From: Nitratireductor luteus
GTDB taxonomy: Bacteria; Pseudomonadota; Alphaproteobacteria; Rhizobiales; Rhizobiaceae
DNA: 64,000 nucleotides
Direction: 5' to 3'
Assembly (NCBI RefSeq): GCF_026162365.1
Contig: NZ_JAOANW010000002.1
Location: 124,001 to 188,000 of the forward strand
The translations under genes were made by a program, and so were the position numbers. The notes beneath the pieces are model-generated. The model worked only from the letters and a program-made list of their open reading frames with translations, was not told the DNA's origin and did not search any database. Of this stretch, positions 43,540-50,821 are shown in pieces. Numbering within the stretch: position 1 is the stretch's first letter; each line of letters opens with the position of its first letter.

Positions 43540-45327
43540 TCAAGCGTCGAGATCGTCGGAATCTTCGCCCACGGTCGAGCTGTTGAGATTTCCTCCGACC
43601 ACGGTCATGTCGACCGCATTCTGCTGGAGGTTCGCACCCATCACGATCTCCTGGTTGAACGCGCTGGTGTTGACGATCGCGTCGGCCGTGGCTGTGCTGG
43701 TTCCGGTGACAAAGCCGTCATCACCATTGTTGGAACCCCACACGCCGCCGCTGCCGCCGCCGCCGCCGTCTCCGTTGAAGGCCCAGCCGCCGTTGCCGCC
43801 GTCGCCGCCATTGCCGCTGGCCGCCCAACCGCCGAGGCCGTTGCCACCCGTGCCGTCGGCCCATGCACCGCTCAGAGCAGCGCCGCCGTTGCCGCCGCCG
43901 GCCAAGGCATGTCCGCCTTCACCGTCACCGCCGTTGGCCCAGCCGCTTTGGGCTGCACCGCCGACGCCGTAGCCGCCATCGCCGCCGCTGCCACCGACGC
44001 CGAGACCGACACCCGTACCGGCACCCGCTCCGGCGCCTGCCGCGGCCGCATCGCCACCGTCACCGCCGTCGCCGGCGTCCTTGGCGAAACCGCCATCGCC
44101 GCCGTCGCCGCCATTTCCGGCGCCTTCACCGTTCCCAGCCTTGTTGTCGCCACCGTCACCTGCGTCATCGGCATCACCGCCGAAGTTCAGGATCGGAACC
44201 TTGGCGTAGAAGGCATCAACTCCGTCACCGCCTTCGGCATCGCCGCCGTCACCGGCATTCTCGGCATCGCCACCGGTGGCATTGCCGCCATTGCCGCCGT
44301 CGTCGCCGTCGCCGGCCTTGTTGTCGCCGCCGTCGTCGCCGTCACCGGCCAAAGCTGCGCCGATACCCAGACCAAGGCCGAGACCAAGGCCAAGGCCGAC
44401 GCCTGCTGCGCCGTCGCCGCCCTTTGCGCCCTCGCCCTTGCCGCCGTCGGCCTTACCGCTATCGGCGTTGCCGCCCTCGCCCTTGCCGCCGTCGGCTTCG
44501 CCACCGTCGCCTTCGCCTCCGGATGCCAGGCTGACTGCGAGACCGCCTTCGCCCTTGCCGCCGTCGCCTTCGCCGCCGGTGGCATCGCCGCCATCGTCGC
44601 CATCGCCGCCATTGGCCTTAGCCTTTGAGCCGCCTTCGCCGCCGCTGCCGCCTGCATTGATGCCGTCGTCAGCGTGGGCATCGCCGCCATTGGCGTTGAT
44701 ATTCTGCTTGAAGTAGTCGTCGTTCTTGACTTCGGCATCGTGCAGAACATCGTCGTCGGAAATGTTGGCGACCTGGCTGATCGCGTTACCGACATCGTTG
44801 CCGGCTCCGTCGAGCGCGTCCGAGAGGATGTCTTCAAAGTTGATGTTGAACATGCCTTCGATCTGGGCGTTGCCGGCCATGTCGATATCGGCAAAGTCGT
44901 CATCACTGGGCTTGAAGCCATCGAGAGCGAAATCGACCGCAACATCGACGTCGACATCCGTTTCATTCTTGTTGACGTTGACGTTGACGTTCTTGTTCTC
45001 GTTCTCGTTGTCGTTCTCATTGTCGATCCGAGCCTTCAGCTCGGCATCGATCTTCGCTTCAGCGTCCGCATCGGCGTCGGCGTCGGCTTCACTTTGGGAT
45101 TCCGATTCTGCCTTGGATTCGGACTCCGACTCGCTCTCCGACTTCGCCTCCGATTCAGACTCGCTCTCGGATTCAGCTTCGCTTTCGGACTTCGACTCAC
45201 TTTCGGATTCCGACTCACTCTCGGATTCGGCCTCGCTCTTGGATTCGCTCTCGGAACTGGATTCGGATTCGCTGCTGGGATCCTTGATCAGGTTTTCCCA
45301 GTCCCAGGGCTTGTGTTTGTACGCCAT
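43540..45327 (-). CDS. unrecognised acidic low-complexity exoprotein (Ser-Glu, Asn-Glu, Gly-Gly-Asp repeats)
   Basis: A 595-residue protein of striking composition. After MAYKHKPWDWENLIKDP come alternating Ser-Glu (about 18-80), Asp-Ala (81-89), Asn-Glu/Asn-Asp (103-112), Asn-Val (113-118) and Asp-Val (124-129) runs. Residues 130-205 look foldable (DGFKPSDDDFADIDMAGN). Residues 210-535 are Gly/Asp/Ala repeats of GGDGG type with a GLGLGLGLGLGIG run. The last 60 residues differ (SAFNQEIVMGANLQQNAVDM, VVGGNLNSS, EDSDDLDA) and resemble a type I export signal. No Sec signal. GAGGAC precedes the ATG. First gene of the operon; probably a secreted surface or matrix polymer. No function is established. 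Confidence 0.85.
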   Translation of the reverse strand: MAYKHKPWDWENLIKDPSSESESSSESESKSEAESESESESESESKSESEAESESESESEAKSESESESESKAESESQSEADADADADAEAKIDAELKARIDNENDNENENKNVNVNVNKNETDVDVDVAVDFALDGFKPSDDDFADIDMAGNAQIEGMFNINFEDILSDALDGAGNDVGNAISQVANISDDDVLHDAEVKNDDYFKQNINANGGDAHADDGINAGGSGGEGGSKAKANGGDGDDGGDATGGEGDGGKGEGGLAVSLASGGEGDGGEADGGKGEGGNADSGKADGGKGEGAKGGDGAAGVGLGLGLGLGLGIGAALAGDGDDGGDNKAGDGDDGGNGGNATGGDAENAGDGGDAEGGDGVDAFYAKVPILNFGGDADDAGDGGDNKAGNGEGAGNGGDGGDGGFAKDAGDGGDGGDAAAAGAGAGAGTGVGLGVGGSGGDGGYGVGGAAQSGWANGGDGEGGHALAGGGNGGAALSGAWADGTGGNGLGGWAASGNGGDGGNGGWAFNGDGGGGGSGGVWGSNNGDDGFVTGTSTATADAIVNTSAFNQEIVMGANLQQNAVDMTVVGGNLNSSTVGEDSDDLDA

Positions 45328-45999
45328 TGTAGTGTCCTCAATTCAGGACCACGACAGCTTGACCGCTATTCATCTCCGTAGGGCCTTCACCGCGTAGTAC
45401 GTTGCATTGATGTTTGGAAATTCGGCGCTCGGACGCGCATCGACGCGGACGGACGCCTGGCTCTGGTTCAGTTTTCGGTGATGCGGGCCCTCCCTTTCCT
45501 GTTCGGGAGACGGCGCGTTTCTCAGGCGAGGGAACTGGTGCAACGCATGAACTTGATGCTGACAGTCACCCGCCCGGACGGCTTCCGTTCCCGGCTTGAT
45601 CCGAGCAGTGTGAGGCGAGCAGAGGACAGACAGGAAGATGCCACTTCGATTTAGCCCGATGGAGCTATAAGAACTTTATGGTTAATAAAAACTATTAAAA
45701 GAGTATATTATGGATAATTAAAACATGGTCCATGTAATTATGAGAACATTTCGCGCTATTTTCACGATATTGTTCGGCAATCCATTCGGTGTCTCTTAAT
45801 AATCCTCGAAATGTACTTTATGGCTACCTTGTTCAGCACAATGAATTGCTCATGAGCCCTATGTAACTAGGGACTTAACGTGCTGCATACCTCTATCGAG
45901 CTATTCCGAGAGTCAAAAATTTGGTCTATAGTTTTTTACGTTTAACGGAGAGACAGCCCGGACGGTCGAGTATCCGTCGAGGGGCGGGAGGCGTCTCCA
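45328..45999. promoter_or_regulatory. 672-base divergent regulatory region, partly AT-rich
   Basis: No convincing gene. About 45650-45960 is far more AT-rich than the rest of the window (for example GGTTAATAAAAACTATTAAA), as expected of a bent, regulated promoter region between the exoprotein operon and the LuxR-type gene. It contains the palindrome at 45723-45735 and a smaller one, CCCTA-N6-TAGGG at 45857-45872. The part next to the exoprotein gene (45328-45640) may be a long mRNA leader. Confidence 0.65.
45723..45735. promoter_or_regulatory. palindrome ACATGG-T-CCATGT
   Basis: Six-base half-sites with a one-base centre inside the AT-rich divergent region, 388 bases from the exoprotein start and 264 from the LuxR-type start. 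It could be a regulator site; whether the adjacent LuxR-type protein binds it is unknown. Confidence 0.4.
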
Positions 46000-46833
46000 A
46001 TGATGCAGCGTATGAGTGGTGCGTCCGCAGCCAGTCAAGTAACCTTGGCCTTTCCTACTACGATCAAAAACACCTACCACCGAAAACTTCTTTTTGTCGC
46101 ACCGCCAGGCTGCGTTTCCGACGCTCTGATTGCGGCCGTTGAGAGGGAGTTCTCCTGGATTTCCGTTGCTCACGTACTGGAACCGGGCCTGGCCTGCGCC
46201 CGTTTTGATTCAGAGGTTCAGCTCATTCTGGTCGATGTCAGCCAACTTGAGGCATTCCGAAACAGCTGGAGCGAACTCGCCGGCATGCATCCCCATGCCG
46301 CGGCGGCAGTGATGATGACCGCACAGGATCATCGTTCCACGAGCTTGACGCAGATCAAGGATTTCCAAGCGGCACGCGGCATTCTGCCCATGGATGTGAA
46401 CCTGGATATCTGGCTCTCAATCATTCGCATCATGCTGAAAGGAGGGGCATACTTTCCATCCGCACGGCTCCCACAGGCACAGCAAGCCAGTTCGGCAGGT
46501 CCCGGTCTACGGGCAGAGGGACGTCCGCACCGCTTGACCGGTCACGAGCAATGGAGCGAAACGATGGACGATCTCACCATGCGCGAACTGGAAGTGCTTG
46601 CGATGGTGGCTCGCGGGTATCAGAACAAGATCATCGCTGCCGATCTCAACCTCTCCGAACACACGGTAAAAATTCATCTGCACAACATCATCAGAAAGCT
46701 GGGCGTCCACAACAGGACGGAAGCTGCGGCCATGTATTTCGACTACACAAGCCGCCGTGAGAATGTTGATGATGGTGACAACGGATCAGGCCAGGACGCG
46801 CCCGTACCGCGCAACAACGCGGACGACCTTTGA
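46000..46833 (+). CDS. LuxR-type transcriptional regulator with receiver-like N-terminus
   Basis: A 277-residue regulator. Residues about 25-155 resemble a response-regulator receiver (RKLLFVAPPGCVSDALIAAV, VQLILVDVSQLEA), but the alignment of the phospho-acceptor region gives VDVS without a clear following partner set, and the acidic pair at the N-terminus is missing, so phosphorylation is doubtful. Residues about 187-250 form a LuxR/GerE helix-turn-helix (LTMRELEVLAMVARGYQNKI, SEHTVKIHLHNIIRKLGV). GGGAGG lies eight bases before the ATG at 46000. It is divergent from the exoprotein operon and is its likely controller. Confidence 0.87.
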   Translation: MMQRMSGASAASQVTLAFPTTIKNTYHRKLLFVAPPGCVSDALIAAVEREFSWISVAHVLEPGLACARFDSEVQLILVDVSQLEAFRNSWSELAGMHPHAAAAVMMTAQDHRSTSLTQIKDFQAARGILPMDVNLDIWLSIIRIMLKGGAYFPSARLPQAQQASSAGPGLRAEGRPHRLTGHEQWSETMDDLTMRELEVLAMVARGYQNKIIAADLNLSEHTVKIHLHNIIRKLGVHNRTEAAAMYFDYTSRRENVDDGDNGSGQDAPVPRNNADDL

Positions 46834-46844
46834 AAACCGCCCCG

Positions 46845-47330
46845 ATGCCAAAGCTCCAGGAGATTCTTCTGCTCGTCGGGCAACTGAACTACACTTGGAC
46901 GAATACTGAGAGCCTGTTGATCTATCTGATCGCGGGGCTTGCGGGGACCGACAAGGAAACCGCGATCGTCATCTTCCTGACGCTGAACACGCCGCGGGCC
47001 AGGATCGACCTGGTGGAACGTCTTGCGAAAATGCACAAGACGCCGAGTGACTGCCGGTCCGAGATACTCAACGTCACCAGGCAGCTCTCCAAGGAAGCAA
47101 GCCTGCGCAACAAATTCAACCACTGCATCTATTCGTTCGATCCGGAAAGCGGACGCGGGATCACACAGCTCATGCGCATCGTCGAGAGCAAGGACGAGAT
47201 CAGATACGGCAAGGTGGAGAGCCTGGACGAAACAGAGATGGAGAGGATAAAGAAGAGCATCTCTTCTCTCGTCGAGATAAACAAGACCATCTGGGCCATC
47301 TCCAAAAAGTACAGCTTTCCGGCTTCCTGA
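46845..47330 (+). CDS. hypothetical helical protein beside the LuxR-type gene
   Basis: A 161-residue soluble protein I do not recognise. It looks all-helical: LQEILLLVGQLNYTWTNTES, LIYLIAGLAGTDKETAIVIF, then charged helices with KFNHCIYSFD near 102. The pattern, with RNKFNHCIY, is loosely like HEPN or hypothetical proteins annotated beside rhizobial regulators. ATG at 46845 follows the LuxR-type stop by 11 bases; a TTG at 46830 would overlap it. Probably cotranscribed with the regulator. Base composition is less G+C-rich than the housekeeping genes around. Confidence 0.7.
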   Translation: MPKLQEILLLVGQLNYTWTNTESLLIYLIAGLAGTDKETAIVIFLTLNTPRARIDLVERLAKMHKTPSDCRSEILNVTRQLSKEASLRNKFNHCIYSFDPESGRGITQLMRIVESKDEIRYGKVESLDETEMERIKKSISSLVEINKTIWAISKKYSFPAS

Positions 47331-47582
47331 CGACCGCAATTGCGATGTCGTGCTTGCCCTCAATGGATTTCGCGGCGACAACTGATTTTATCCGTGCCGT
47401 GGTGCCCAGAGCAATTCCCTGAAAAAATGCCAGTTCCATCAAGTCTGTGAAAAAATGGGCACGCCCATCAAGATCATCGGCGATGAGGCAATAGGCGAGC
47501 GCAATCACGATCCCCAGCCGCAGACTGTCGTCCGAGCGGCGCCACAACTTCGCCCCGTAATTGTTGCCGGTGATCGACTGCA

Positions 47583-47747
47583 TTGCATGGGAAAGGGGCC
47601 ATAGCGTTCCGGCACATCGGCCCAGGGCGATCCGGTCTGGAAACGCCACAGGATGCCGTTGAGAACCTTGCGGTCATCACCGCGCGGCACACCGCGAACC
47701 TTGTTGGGCAGACGGGGTTCAATCACACTCCATTCGAAGTCGCTCAA
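47583..47747 (-). pseudogene. IS5-family transposase N-terminal remnant
   Basis: About 55 codons matching the start of IS5/IS427-type transposases: SDFEWSVIEPRLPNKVRGVP, then RKVLNGILWRFQTGSPWADV and PERYGPF. Similarity stops near 47585 and the reading frame continues in unrelated sequence, so the rest of the element is lost. The start would be a TTG at 47747. No terminal repeats could be delimited. It marks past insertion and deletion at the edge of the secretion locus. Confidence 0.75.
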
Positions 47748-47886
47748 TCGTATCGACGCATTCAGGCCGCCAAAAGAAGCCTTGAATCAGAACGTGTCAC
47801 AAACTGATAGTCAGTTTATGAGTTTGCGGCCTAGATCAGCAGAGTTTGAGGAAGATTTTCCGATTGTAGCCCGTTTGCGCAACGCT

Positions 47887-47993
47887 TTAGAGCAGATCAT
47901 CGTTTCACTGAAACGCTGTTCTGCTCTATCTACTTGTTTTTACCGCATTTGTGCGACGTCAGGTGATTCCACCTGAGTGCAAAATGCTCTAGA
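47887..47993. repeat. rhizobial intergenic repeat element
   Basis: About 107 bases built of two hairpins: AGAGCAGA (47890-47897) pairs with TCTGCTCT (47920-47927), and CAGGTG-ATTC-CACCTG (47960-47975) sits inside GCATTTGTGC/GCAAAATGC arms. Between them is the conserved ATCTACTTGTTTTTACCGCA. Elements with this order are abundant between genes in Mesorhizobium-related genomes. A 33-base partial copy lies at 2911-2943. Confidence 0.8.
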
Positions 47994-48208
47994 CGTTGCT
48001 CTTGCTCACCAAGGAAAGCGCCGTTTGCCTCCCTCGGCCCCGCCTTCCTTCGCTTTGTGCGAAGGCGGCTCCGAGGAAAATTGGCGGAAAGCGGCGGATT
48101 TTGTTACAATCAAAAAACGGCGCGAAGTTCCAGCATAGCGTGCTATCCCGGTGCTACCCGGAGCACTTCGGCGGAACGCCATAACCTTCCAAGTCATTGA
48201 AAGAAGAC

Positions 48209-48285
<77 letters not shown>

Positions 48286-48694
48286 CCCGGGTAAGGGCGA
48301 ACGCGACGCGTTGCGAGGGCTTTCATAACCGATGGTCTGGCCGGCATCAACGGCGAATTCCATGGGGTTGGCAAAGAAGTTTGGGCATATTTCACGTGAG
48401 GGAGGTTAATTCCACAGCACGGGACCTTCGCCGCCGGTCGGAGATCCTGCCGTCGACTGCTTGGTCGCGACCTCCAGTGTGAGCACCACCGGCAAGGCCG
48501 GCTTCCGGCTCCGGCGACCAGCGCAGCCTGCCGCGCCCAGATTCCAGACGGCCCTTTAGTCCGCCAAAACCGACCGACCTCCAGAATGCTGTTTCGCACA
48601 TCGCAGGGTTGCCTCCGTCGTGGCCGGGCGGGCTTTCGCAAGCCCTCGCATTCGGCTAAAGCCCGGAGTTGATGACAAGGTCGGACTTCCAGGC
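48286..48694. other. intergenic region between tRNA-Arg and the hydantoinase gene
   Basis: About 400 bases with no gene I can support. It should hold the tRNA promoter (reading left) and the hydantoinase promoter (reading right). An in-frame GTG at 48620 could extend the hydantoinase by 25 codons, but those residues do not match the family start. Confidence 0.5.
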
Positions 48695-50710
48695 ATGCAC
48701 CAGGGTGACAGGCGCGAGGCGCTTCTTTTGGGGATAGATACGGGCGGGACCTACACCGACGCCGTGATCTATTGCGAAACGCGCGGCGTGCTGGCCAAGG
48801 CCAAGGCACTGACGACACGGCACGACCTGACGCTCGGTATTGGCGGCGCCGTCAATGCCGTGCTGGAAAAAGGCGGGTTCGAAGCGGACGCGATCGGCCT
48901 CGTCTCCATGTCGACGACACTCGCCACCAATGCGCTGGTCGAAGGTCAGGGCGGACGGGTCGGGCTGGTCATGATCGGATTCGGTGACGCCGACCTCGAC
49001 CGTGCGGGGTTGCGCGCGGCTCTCGGCGGTGATCCCGTCGTCTTCGTGCCGGGCGGGCACGACGTGCACGGCAATGAAAACCTCTTCGAGATGACGGGGC
49101 TGGAACCCTGGCTGAATGCGCATGGCGCCCATGTGACGGCCTTTGCCGTCTGCGCCTATTTCGCGGTCCGCAATCCTGCCCACGAGATCACGATGTGCGA
49201 AATGCTGCGGGCGCGGATGGGGCTGCCGGTGACGGCCAGCCACGAGCTCTCGGCCAGGTTGGGCGGACCCCGGCGGGCGCTGACCACGCTTCTCAACGCG
49301 CGCCTCATCGGTCTCATCGACCGCCTTATCCTCTCGACCAAGCGATTCCTTTCGGCGCGCGGCATTGAGGCTCCGCTGATGGTGGTGCGCGGCGACGGGG
49401 CGCTCGTTTCGGCAAGCTTTGCCCACGACAGGCCGATCGAGACCATTCTGTCGGGCCCGGCGGCGAGCCTCGTCGGCGCGCACTGCCTCACCGGCATCGA
49501 CAACGCCATCGTCTCGGATATCGGCGGAACGACGACCGATATAGCACTTCTGGCGGGAGGCCAGCCGAGGCTGGACCCCGAAGGCGCCATGGTGGGCGGC
49601 TACCGCACCATGGTCGAGGCGGTCGCCATGCGCACCTACGGGCTCGGCGGCGATTCGGAGGTAAGCCTGGAAGAAGGTGCGCTGGAGCCCGTGCTAAGGC
49701 TCGGTCCCCGCCGGCTGACCCCGCTGTCGCTTGCCGAAACGCTGCATCCGGGCGTGGTGCTGCCCGAATTGGAGCGGCAGTTGAACCAGATACAGCCCGG
49801 CAGGCTGGACGGCCGGTTCGCGTTCACGGCCGGGCTGCCGGCGCGTTTCGCCGCCGGGCTGACCGAGGCTGAAAGGCGGCTTTACGAGCGGTTGTCGGAG
49901 CGACCGCAGGCGCTCGACCGGCTGATCAGCGGCGGAATGGAACAGGCGGTCCTTCAGCGCCTGGTGGGGCGCGGCCTGGCGCTGATCTGCGGCTTCACGC
50001 CGTCCGACGCGGCCCATGCGGCGGGGCGGCAGGCCACATGGAACAGCGACGCTGCAAGGGCGGGCGCGGCCCTTTTCGCGCGGCGTCGGGATGGTCGCGG
50101 GCAGCCGATCGCCAGGGACGGCGTGGAAATCAGCCGGCGCGTGCTGGCGCGTCTGACCCGGCTTTCGGCCGAGGCCATCCTCGACACGACGCTGGCCGAA
50201 GACGGGTTCGACAGCGCCATGACGGCGCGCAACACCGTCATCCAGCGCGCGCTCGACGGCGCCCAGGGCATCACGCGCATCGCGCTGTCGCTCGACCGGC
50301 CGGTGGTCGGTCTCGGTGCGTCAGCGGCCTTGCACTATGCGGGGCTGGGAACGTTGCTGGGGACCGAATGCGTGCTGCCGGAGCATATGGACGTCGCCAA
50401 TGCGGTGGGCGCGGTTGCGGGGCGGGTTTCCGCCGTCGCGAAGGCCAGGGTCAGCAGGCTCGGCGAAGGCTCGTTTCGGGTGAGCGCCGGCGCTTCGATC
50501 CGCGATTTCGCCGACGAGGCGGCCGCCATTGGGTTTGCGGAAGAGCAGGCGCGCGGGCTGGCGGCGCTGCGGGCGGCGGAAGCCGGCGCGGAAACCAGCG
50601 TGATCACCGTCGGCCGCGACATCTCGGCCACCGAGGTCGACGGACAGCGCATCTTCATCGAGGCCAAGGTGACGGCGCGGGCTTCGGGCCGGCCGCGCAT
50701 TGCCGCATGA
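48695..50710 (+). CDS. HyuA-type hydantoinase/oxoprolinase family protein
   Basis: ATP-dependent amidohydrolase A subunit of 671 residues, actin-like ATPase fold. The phosphate loops are LLLGIDTGGTYTDAVIYC at the start and AIVSDIGGTTTDIALLAGG near 271; VSMSTTLATNALVEGQGGRV near 70 is typical. ATP-driven ring opening of hydantoins or 5-oxoproline normally needs a HyuB partner, which is not beside it, so this may be one of the lone HyuA-like proteins of unknown substrate. ATG at 48695 gives the family N-terminus but lacks a clear ribosome site. It is followed by the malate synthase gene after 111 bases. Confidence 0.87.
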   Translation: MHQGDRREALLLGIDTGGTYTDAVIYCETRGVLAKAKALTTRHDLTLGIGGAVNAVLEKGGFEADAIGLVSMSTTLATNALVEGQGGRVGLVMIGFGDADLDRAGLRAALGGDPVVFVPGGHDVHGNENLFEMTGLEPWLNAHGAHVTAFAVCAYFAVRNPAHEITMCEMLRARMGLPVTASHELSARLGGPRRALTTLLNARLIGLIDRLILSTKRFLSARGIEAPLMVVRGDGALVSASFAHDRPIETILSGPAASLVGAHCLTGIDNAIVSDIGGTTTDIALLAGGQPRLDPEGAMVGGYRTMVEAVAMRTYGLGGDSEVSLEEGALEPVLRLGPRRLTPLSLAETLHPGVVLPELERQLNQIQPGRLDGRFAFTAGLPARFAAGLTEAERRLYERLSERPQALDRLISGGMEQAVLQRLVGRGLALICGFTPSDAAHAAGRQATWNSDAARAGAALFARRRDGRGQPIARDGVEISRRVLARLTRLSAEAILDTTLAEDGFDSAMTARNTVIQRALDGAQGITRIALSLDRPVVGLGASAALHYAGLGTLLGTECVLPEHMDVANAVGAVAGRVSAVAKARVSRLGEGSFRVSAGASIRDFADEAAAIGFAEEQARGLAALRAAEAGAETSVITVGRDISATEVDGQRIFIEAKVTARASGRPRIAA

Positions 50711-50821
50711 GGGACCCGCACGGTGAACAGGGCGTCGGAATCCGAGTGAATTGACCGCGCGTGCGCAGCGTGATCAAAACGCCGGCAGAATTGGAAAAGC
50801 AGTGCTTACGGAGAAGTGGAA

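Noticed and set aside
41643-43586. 647-codon frame opposite the 667-residue repeat protein
   Set aside because: The repeat protein frame has its own start, operon spacing and coherent repeats; the opposite frame is low-quality shadow sequence.
43486-44628. Open frames rich in Ala-Val and Pro-Ser opposite the Gly-Asp repeat protein
   Set aside because: They mirror the codon repeats of the exoprotein; all frames stay open because of repetitive GC-rich codons.
41439-45327. RTX (GGxGxDxUx) calcium repeats
   Set aside because: The Gly-Gly-Asp repeats do not follow the nonapeptide period, and the 667-residue protein has other repeats.
47200-47649. Possible 149-codon gene starting MQSITGNNYGAK inside this span
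   Set aside because: It runs from the transposase remnant into the antisense of the 46845-47330 gene, has no ribosome site and no family match.
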